From NCBI GenBank assembly GCA_003453555.1, contig DMLA01000035.1, positions 1-11,460 on the forward strand: a stretch of DNA of 11,460 nt, in the 5' to 3' direction. Below are positions 7,579-11,460 of the stretch, in pieces (the first letter of the stretch is position 1; every line of letters begins with the position of its first letter). The translations under genes and the position numbers were made by a program. Under the pieces are notes generated by a model, which was not told the DNA's origin, made no database searches, and worked only from the letters and a program-made list of their open reading frames with translations. The stretch is from Chloroflexota bacterium (lineage in GTDB: Bacteria > Chloroflexota > Anaerolineae > UBA7937).

Positions 7579-7607
7579 ATTATAGCGAAGGGGGCGACTC
7601 TTGACAA
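7579..7607 (-). promoter_or_regulatory. sigma-70-type promoter of mrdA and the genes after it
   Basis: On the minus strand TTGTCA (7602-7607), a 17-bp spacer and a perfect TATAAT (7579-7584) lie in the mreD-mrdA gap. Transcription should start near 7572, leaving a leader of about 58 nt before the mrdA ATG at 7514. No intrinsic terminator is visible after mreD, so this probably adds to transcription coming from mreBCD. Confidence 0.8.
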
Positions 7608-7628
7608 GGGGATCGAGGCTGGGCCTTC

Positions 7629-8129
7629 TTACCACTCCATTCGCTCTGGACCGATCCGGCGATGAAGCCAGGAAAGGAGGGGGTAAAGGGGAAGCATGGC
7701 TAAAGTGTTGAGAAAACCGGTAGGAAGCAGTACCTCTTGGAAGGTCTCCCCCCACAGGGCTGGCCGCCCTAGGAGTTGCCAGGCTAGAAGCAGGGCCAGG
7801 TTGTACCCCGAAGTGGCTAGGAATATGAGGGCCAGGGGAAAGAGGATATTGGTGCGGTATATGCTCTTTTGCCCGAGGCTGGTTAGAAAGGTCAAGAGAG
7901 TGAGAATGAGAGTCGAGAGTCCTAGAGGGGTGGTGGAGAGGAGGTCCAGAGCCAGCCCACCTATGAATGCCCAGAGGAGCCCTTCCTTAACCCCACGGAG
8001 CAGGCCCCAAGAGATCACCAGAATCACTACTAAATCGGGCTTTAGGCCGCCCGGAGAGAGGTGGGGCAAAAGGGAAGACTGAAGAAGAGCAGCACCGGTC
8101 AAGAGCAGAATAACGGCATAGGGGTTCAT
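7629..8129 (-). CDS. mreD: rod shape-determining protein MreD
   Basis: A 166-residue integral membrane protein with about five hydrophobic segments, the usual size and form of MreD, a Rod-complex component that connects to MreC. The region KPDLVVILVISWGLLRGVKEGLLWAFIGGLALDLLSTTPLG (about 30-70) matches the most conserved part of the family, with its G-rich stretch and LDLLS motif. The start ATG overlaps the mreC stop by one base (TAATG), so the two are translationally coupled. MreD is poorly conserved in sequence, so the assignment rests on this motif, topology and the position after mreC. Confidence 0.93.
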   Translation of the reverse strand: MNPYAVILLLTGAALLQSSLLPHLSPGGLKPDLVVILVISWGLLRGVKEGLLWAFIGGLALDLLSTTPLGLSTLILTLLTFLTSLGQKSIYRTNILFPLALIFLATSGYNLALLLAWQLLGRPALWGETFQEVLLPTGFLNTLAMLPLYPLLSWLHRRIGPERMEW

Positions 8130-8932
8130 TATTCGAAATCGGTGATGATCATCACCATCTCCAAATGGCCGAACTCCACTGTGGGCTCTACCTCCGCCTC
8201 CTGGAAGAGTTCGATATCCTTCTGTCGGACGGCGGTCACCTGACCGATAACCAGCCGGCGGGGAAAGTTGCCCCCCAATCCAGAGGTGAGGACTAGATCG
8301 CCTACCTTCACCTCCTCTCCCTGTTGGATGTACCGCATCACTACTCCTCCGCCCGGCTTCCCTTGGACCACTCCTGTGGCTCTGGAGTTCTGGACTAAGG
8401 CGTTAACTGAGCTGGAGGCGTCGGTGATGAGAAGTACTCTGGAGGAGCGGGGATAGGTTTCCACTACCCTTCCCACTAGGCCTTGGGAGGTGACCACCGG
8501 CATCCCTACGCCTACCCCATCGCCACTACCTCGGTCGATGGTGATGTACTCCAGTAGGTTGCTGGGGTCGCGGCCGATCACTTGGGCAGAGACTAACTGG
8601 TAGTCGGGGTTCGCCTCCTTGAAGCCCAGTTGCTGGCGCAGGGTGATGTTCTCGATCTCCGCCTCGCGGAGGCGGATGTTCTCGATGACTAACTGATTAA
8701 CCAACTTCTGCAACTCCTCGTTTTGGCTTCTTAAAGTTTCTAGGTCTTGGAAGTAGCGACCTACGTTCGTGAATCTCTCCCCTAGGGAATCGAGCCCCTG
8801 TTGGAGGGGGAAAAACAACTGGGCCACGACGTCCTCTACCGGTTTTAGGAGATGAGTGAGCTCTAAGGTTAGAAAAGCCAGGATGAACAGCAGAAGAAGC
8901 AGAGCCGCGGGGGTGCCTCGCATTTGGGACAA
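8129..8932 (-). CDS. mreC: rod shape-determining protein MreC
   Basis: A 267-residue bitopic protein: a short cytoplasmic N-terminus, one membrane segment (about 8-26), a coiled coil (about 60-103, rich in E, L, Q and R) and an extracytoplasmic beta-barrel region. Family motifs include VIGRDPSNLLEYITIDRG (118-135) and VKVGDLVLTSGLGGNFPRR (208-226). MreC links MreB to the wall enzymes and activates PBP2-RodA in well-studied species. The start is TTG at 8932, chosen because AAGGAG lies 6 nt upstream; the alternative ATG at 8923 would be about 15 nt from that site. That ribosome site begins just after the mreB stop codon. Confidence 0.95.
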   Translation of the reverse strand: MSQMRGTPAALLLLLFILAFLTLELTHLLKPVEDVVAQLFFPLQQGLDSLGERFTNVGRYFQDLETLRSQNEELQKLVNQLVIENIRLREAEIENITLRQQLGFKEANPDYQLVSAQVIGRDPSNLLEYITIDRGSGDGVGVGMPVVTSQGLVGRVVETYPRSSRVLLITDASSSVNALVQNSRATGVVQGKPGGGVVMRYIQQGEEVKVGDLVLTSGLGGNFPRRLVIGQVTAVRQKDIELFQEAEVEPTVEFGHLEMVMIITDFE

Positions 8933-8938
8933 CGAACG

Positions 8939-8944
8939 CTCCTT
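8939..8944 (-). promoter_or_regulatory. ribosome binding site that favours a TTG start for mreC
   Basis: AAGGAG on the minus strand is followed by 6 nt and then TTG at 8932. The nearest ATG, three codons later, is about 15 nt from this site, which is too far for normal initiation. Confidence 0.7.
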
Positions 8945-8946
8945 CC

Positions 8947-10014
8947 TCAGCCTCGCCGGGGCGTAGCGCTCCTTTGGGTGCTCGTCAGAACATGGCGAAG
9001 GGTATCCAACTCCTCCAGCACCTTACCGGCACCACGCGCTACACAGGTCATAGGATCCTCAGCCACATAGACCTGCATCTTCGCCTCTTCGGAGAGCCGC
9101 TCCGCCATCCCTTTCAGAAGGGCCCCTCCCCCGGCTAAGGCGATCCCCTGTTCCATGAGATCGGCCACCAACTCCGGGGGGGTTTGATCGAGGGTCGTCT
9201 TCATGGCGTCGATGATCACTTCTAGGGCGGGAGAAAGGGCCTCTCGGATCTCTATGCTGGAGATCTCCACCGCCTCCGGCAGGCCAGAGATGAGGTTGCG
9301 GCCCCGGAGGAGCATGGTCTGCTCCTCTGGGAGGGGATAAGCGGAGCCTATGGCCATCTTCACCCTCTCTGCTGTCCTCTCTCCGATGAGAAGGTTATAT
9401 TTCTGACGGGCGTATTGGACTATCCCCTCATCCATCTCGTCCCCTGCTACACGGATGGAGGTGGAAACCACGATGCCGCCCAGAGATATGACCGCCATCT
9501 CCGAGGTGCCACCACCGATATCGATGACCATGCTCCCCACTGAGTCGTTCACGGGCAGTCCCGCTCCGATAGCGGCCGCCATCGGCTGCTCGATGAGATA
9601 GGCTTCTCGGGCGCCAGCGCTGATACAGGCATCGTGCACCGCTCGCTTCTCCACCTCGGTGACCCCGCTGGGGATCCCGACCACCACCCGGGGTCGGGGG
9701 ATGGGGAGGAATACCTTCTCGTGTACCTTCTGAATAAAGTAGTGGAGCATTCGTTCGGTGATGTCGAAATCGGAGATGACACCATCCCTCAGGGGACGGA
9801 TAGCCACGATGTTGGCCGGGGTCCGCCCCACCATCTCTTTCGCTTCCTGGCCGATGGCCAAGATCTTCTTGGTCTTCGTCTCTATAGCCACCACAGAAGG
9901 CTCGTTGATGACGATCCCCTGGCCTCGCACCAAAACCAAGGTATAGGCGGTTCCCAAGTCGATGCTGATATCGCGGGAGAAAAGGCCCAAGATGGCGTTC
10001 AAGGGGTTAAACAC
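8947..10014 (-). CDS. mreB: rod shape-determining protein MreB (bacterial actin)
   Basis: A 355-residue actin-like ATPase that forms filaments on the inner face of the membrane and positions the elongation machinery. Nucleotide-binding motifs are clear: phosphate-1 DLGTAYTLV (19-27), phosphate-2 DIGGGTSEMAVISLGG, and the adenosine motif GIALAGGGALLKGM. INEPSVVA and IEQPMAAAIGAG are also typical. In phosphate-1 residue 24 is Tyr where MreB proteins usually have Asn. The N-terminus FNPLNAILGLF could form the membrane-binding amphipathic helix. The frame is open 21 codons further up to 10077, but that start would precede the promoter's transcription start; GTG at 10014 with AGGAG six bases before it is chosen. 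It is the first gene of mreBCD. Confidence 0.97.
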   Translation of the reverse strand: MFNPLNAILGLFSRDISIDLGTAYTLVLVRGQGIVINEPSVVAIETKTKKILAIGQEAKEMVGRTPANIVAIRPLRDGVISDFDITERMLHYFIQKVHEKVFLPIPRPRVVVGIPSGVTEVEKRAVHDACISAGAREAYLIEQPMAAAIGAGLPVNDSVGSMVIDIGGGTSEMAVISLGGIVVSTSIRVAGDEMDEGIVQYARQKYNLLIGERTAERVKMAIGSAYPLPEEQTMLLRGRNLISGLPEAVEISSIEIREALSPALEVIIDAMKTTLDQTPPELVADLMEQGIALAGGGALLKGMAERLSEEAKMQVYVAEDPMTCVARGAGKVLEELDTLRHVLTSTQRSATPRRG

Positions 10015-10020
10015 GGATCT

Positions 10021-10025
10021 CTCCT
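10021..10025 (-). promoter_or_regulatory. ribosome binding site that fixes the GTG start of mreB
   Basis: AGGAG on the minus strand, within a GAGAGGAGAG run, lies 6 nt before GTG at 10014. The longer in-frame ATG at 10077 lies upstream of the -10 box at 10066-10071 and cannot be translated from this promoter. Confidence 0.8.
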
Positions 10026-10065
10026 CTCTAATTGCCCTTTCCGCATAAGAGGGTGCTTCTCGGAA

Positions 10066-10074
10066 ATTATACCA
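10066..10074 (-). promoter_or_regulatory. extended -10 promoter of mreBCD
   Basis: The minus strand reads TGG-TATAAT, an extended -10 element with a perfect hexamer. Seventeen bases upstream, the -35 position is only TTTTTT, which is also the T-tract of the rplY terminator. A poor -35 is compatible with the TGn extension. The start would be near 10059, giving a leader of about 45 nt to the mreB GTG. Confidence 0.7.
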
Positions 10075-10088
10075 CAAGAACCATCAGC

Positions 10089-10118
10089 AAAAAAGGGGCG
10101 GGCTGGCTCCGCCCCTTT
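10089..10118 (-). terminator. intrinsic terminator of the rplY operon
   Basis: The minus strand reads AAAGGGGCGG, a 7-nt loop, CCGCCCCTTT, then more T residues so that six T's run in a row. This is a 10-bp G+C-rich hairpin with a T-tail, 19 nt after the rplY stop codon. It separates rplY from mreB. Confidence 0.92.
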
Positions 10119-10136
10119 CTGTTCCTCGTCCCGGGT

Positions 10137-10811
10137 TCACTCTTCTTCAACTTCTTCGGGAGGCTCCTCTTCTCTCTCCTCTACCTCTTCTCTCTCTCGG
10201 GATATGATCTCCACCTCACTGGGCACCACCTCTTCCACTACCTCCTCCACTGCCCTAAGAGGCAGGATCTGGGCTACTACCTCCTCCTTATCGGTGAGGA
10301 TCTCCATATCGGCGCCAACTGTAAGGTCGCCCACCAGTATAGCCTGGTCTATCTCGACCAGATCCTCTAGGTTCACCTCTATCGACTCGATGAGGTTGGA
10401 GGGCAAGCACTCCACTTCCACGGAATCGAGTCCGCGAACGAGGACGCCCTCTCGTTGCTCCATCACAGGAGACTGGCCTATGAACACCAGAGGGACCTCG
10501 GTAGTGATCTTCTCTGTCATCACCACCTCATAGAAGTCTACATGCAGGAGGGCGTGAGTGATAGGGTCTAACTGCACCTCGCGAGCCAGGGTCATCCTTG
10601 GCTCCTTGTCATCTCCCACCCGAAGGGTGATCAGATGGTGGCTCCCCACCCGCTCTAGCACCCGTCGTAGGCTTCGCTCTTCGATCTGCAAAGGGAGGGG
10701 CTCCGTCCTATGGCCGTAGAGGATGGCGGGGACGATTCCCTGCCGTCGCAGTTGCTTCACCTGCTTGCCAATGACCTCCCGCTTCTGGGCCTTCAATTCT
10801 ATCTCTTCCAT
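10137..10811 (-). CDS. rplY: 50S ribosomal protein L25 / general stress protein CTC
   Basis: A 224-residue protein of the long (CTC/TL5) form of L25, which binds 5S rRNA in the large ribosomal subunit. The N-terminal domain (about 1-92) starts with the typical LKAQKREVIGKQVKQLRRQG and IVPAILYG and carries HVDFYEV at 90-96. The C-terminal beta domain (about 98-184) includes EVPLVFIGQSP and DLTVGADMEIL. Residues 188-224 form an acidic tail with 19 Glu in 37 residues. Tails of this kind occur in the family but vary widely. The ATG overlaps the stop of the upstream repeat-protein gene (TAATG), with GGGAGAG before it, and an intrinsic terminator follows. Confidence 0.95.
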   Translation of the reverse strand: MEEIELKAQKREVIGKQVKQLRRQGIVPAILYGHRTEPLPLQIEERSLRRVLERVGSHHLITLRVGDDKEPRMTLAREVQLDPITHALLHVDFYEVVMTEKITTEVPLVFIGQSPVMEQREGVLVRGLDSVEVECLPSNLIESIEVNLEDLVEIDQAILVGDLTVGADMEILTDKEEVVAQILPLRAVEEVVEEVVPSEVEIISREREEVEEREEEPPEEVEEE

Positions 10812-11323
10812 TAATCTCTCCCGGTGAATATGCTCCTTAAAGCATAGATGAAGGCGAGGCTAGCACCCAGAGCAGCACCCAAGGCGAGGGCTGATTTCTG
10901 ATCCAGCACAGTGGTCACTGAACCCTCAATGGGGCCGCTGGCGACAAATATGCTTCTGACCTCATCGGCTTTGATCCTCCCCGCTACCAGGAGTCCAGCG
11001 CCGCCTTGTTTTACCTCCACCTCCTGGCCAGAGACTACGAGCGCTCCCGAACGCTGGAGAGCGATCGTCTCGCCTCGTACAGTCAAAGCCCCACCCTGGC
11101 TCAGGCTTACCTCTCCACCCTGGATATACTGAGCGCCACCTTGCCGGATGGTCACCTTCTCCGCCTCGATCGACTGGGCACCAGATTGGTGAAGCCGAAC
11201 CTCTTGGGCCTTAATGGTCTGGGCCCCACTCTGGGTCATCTCCACGCTGTTAGCGGTTACATCCCCCACTAGTTCGTTTTCCAGAGCCGTCAGTTCCTCG
11301 CCAGATACCTCTTCACCAGCCAT
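10811..11323 (-). CDS. tail-anchored protein of 15-residue tandem repeats, function unknown
   Basis: A 170-residue protein I cannot assign to a named family. After an acidic N-terminus (1-22) come six clear 15-residue repeats (23-112), with a degenerate seventh (113-127). The pattern is roughly xxxxVxLxQSGAQxI: a hydrophobic pair, Q-(S/G)-G-A, then a hydrophobic residue. Alternating small and hydrophobic residues with a fixed period suggest a beta-solenoid. One hydrophobic segment (about 145-161) near the C-terminus, followed by RSIFTGRD, should anchor it in the membrane; there is no signal peptide. ATG at 11323 has AAGGGG 7 nt before it. It is the first gene of a two-gene unit with rplY. It loosely recalls polymer-forming solenoids such as bactofilins, but I see no bactofilin signature. 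Confidence 0.82.
   Translation of the reverse strand: MAGEEVSGEELTALENELVGDVTANSVEMTQSGAQTIKAQEVRLHQSGAQSIEAEKVTIRQGGAQYIQGGEVSLSQGGALTVRGETIALQRSGALVVSGQEVEVKQGGAGLLVAGRIKADEVRSIFVASGPIEGSVTTVLDQKSALALGAALGASLAFIYALRSIFTGRD
10943..11257 (-). repeat. 45-bp coding tandem repeats (15-residue units)
   Basis: Six 45-bp units (10988-11257) and one decayed unit (10943-10987) encode the repeated Q-(S/G)-G-A motif. The first three units share SGAQ or GGAQ, the next two share GAL and the sixth has GAG. The DNA has diverged between units, so the array is an old, selected protein repeat, not a recent DNA expansion. Confidence 0.8.
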
Positions 11324-11355
11324 AGGAAGACCCCTTTTCCTTCATGATAACTAGA

Positions 11356-11384
11356 ATTCTACCCTAAGAGCGATGGTTCGTCAA
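11356..11384 (-). promoter_or_regulatory. sigma-70-type promoter of the repeat protein-rplY unit
   Basis: The minus strand carries TTGACG (11379-11384), a 17-bp spacer and TAGAAT (11356-11361). Transcription should start near 11349, about 26 nt before the ATG at 11323. Confidence 0.8.
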
Positions 11385-11387
11385 GGT

Positions 11388-11416
11388 TTGACATTGAGGG
11401 GGAGTTGCCGTAGAAT
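11388..11416 (+). promoter_or_regulatory. divergent sigma-70-type promoter reading off the right edge
   Basis: The plus strand carries a perfect TTGACA (11388-11393), a 17-bp spacer and TAGAAT (11411-11416). The expected start is near 11423. No complete gene follows inside the window. An ATG at 11423 opens 12 codons to the edge without a ribosome site, and the window ends in a purine-rich GTAGAAAG that could begin a ribosome site for a gene just outside. Confidence 0.72.
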
Positions 11417-11460
11417 TTTCAAATGACCTCTTTTCCCACAGGGATACTTTACGTAGAAAG

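Noticed and set aside
7601..7606. Perfect TTGACA on the plus strand
   Set aside because: No -10-like sequence at 16-18 bp spacing on that strand; it only overlaps the minus-strand mrdA promoter.
10015..10077. 21-residue N-terminal extension of MreB
   Set aside because: The ATG at 10077 lies upstream of the -10 box; GTG at 10014 has a good ribosome site and gives a normal MreB N-terminus.
9634..10533. 299-codon plus-strand ORF across mreB, the terminator and rplY
   Set aside because: It is antisense to two well-supported genes and passes through the terminator hairpin; its low-complexity Ser/Thr/Arg protein is the expected shadow of the Glu-rich rplY tail.
11423..11460. Leaderless plus-strand gene starting at ATG 11423
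   Set aside because: Only 12 codons fit before the edge and there is no ribosome site; the gene may equally start just outside, so it is not listed as a CDS.

Overview
The window holds a compact, almost fully coding stretch in which every recognised gene lies on the minus strand, so transcription runs from the right edge to the left. It comes from a rod-shaped, peptidoglycan-making bacterium. By my hand count G+C is about 58-67% in sampled lines of mreB. Gene content and style (mreBCD then mrdA and rodA, a DUF362 protein, a repeat-rich tail-anchored protein) would suit a Chloroflexota-like lineage, but that is a weak guess and nothing here proves the phylum. I see no mobile element, integrase, CRISPR array or phage gene.

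Right end (10089-11460): a consensus-like promoter drives a two-gene unit. The first gene encodes a 170-residue protein of unknown function made of 15-residue tandem repeats with one C-terminal membrane segment. The second encodes ribosomal protein L25/CTC with a very acidic tail. Their stop and start codons overlap (TAATG), and a strong intrinsic terminator follows rplY. A second promoter of equal quality points the opposite way, off the right edge.

Middle (4022-10074): the cell-elongation (Rod complex) cluster. An extended -10 promoter just after the rplY terminator drives mreB-mreC-mreD. A separate consensus promoter then drives mrdA (PBP2), followed by a small membrane-protein ORF and rodA. 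MreB organises the complex from the cytoplasmic face of the membrane, MreC and MreD link it through the membrane, and RodA (glycan polymerase) with PBP2 (transpeptidase) builds the wall. The small ORF and an open tail behind an in-frame TGA sit between mrdA and rodA; they are the least explained part of the window.

Left end (1-4025): tightly coupled downstream genes encode a DUF362 protein, glutamyl-tRNA synthetase and a MATE-family exporter. Junctions are GTGA (rodA/DUF362) and ATGA (DUF362/gltX), so these probably share the mrdA transcript. A tRNA-Gln(CTG) with its own promoter follows, and the 5' part of a probable second tRNA runs off the left edge.

There is no stretch over 300 bases without a gene. 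The longest gaps are 5126-5301 (the open tail), 11324-11460 (divergent promoters), 10015-10136 (terminator plus promoter) and 7515-7628 (mrdA promoter).
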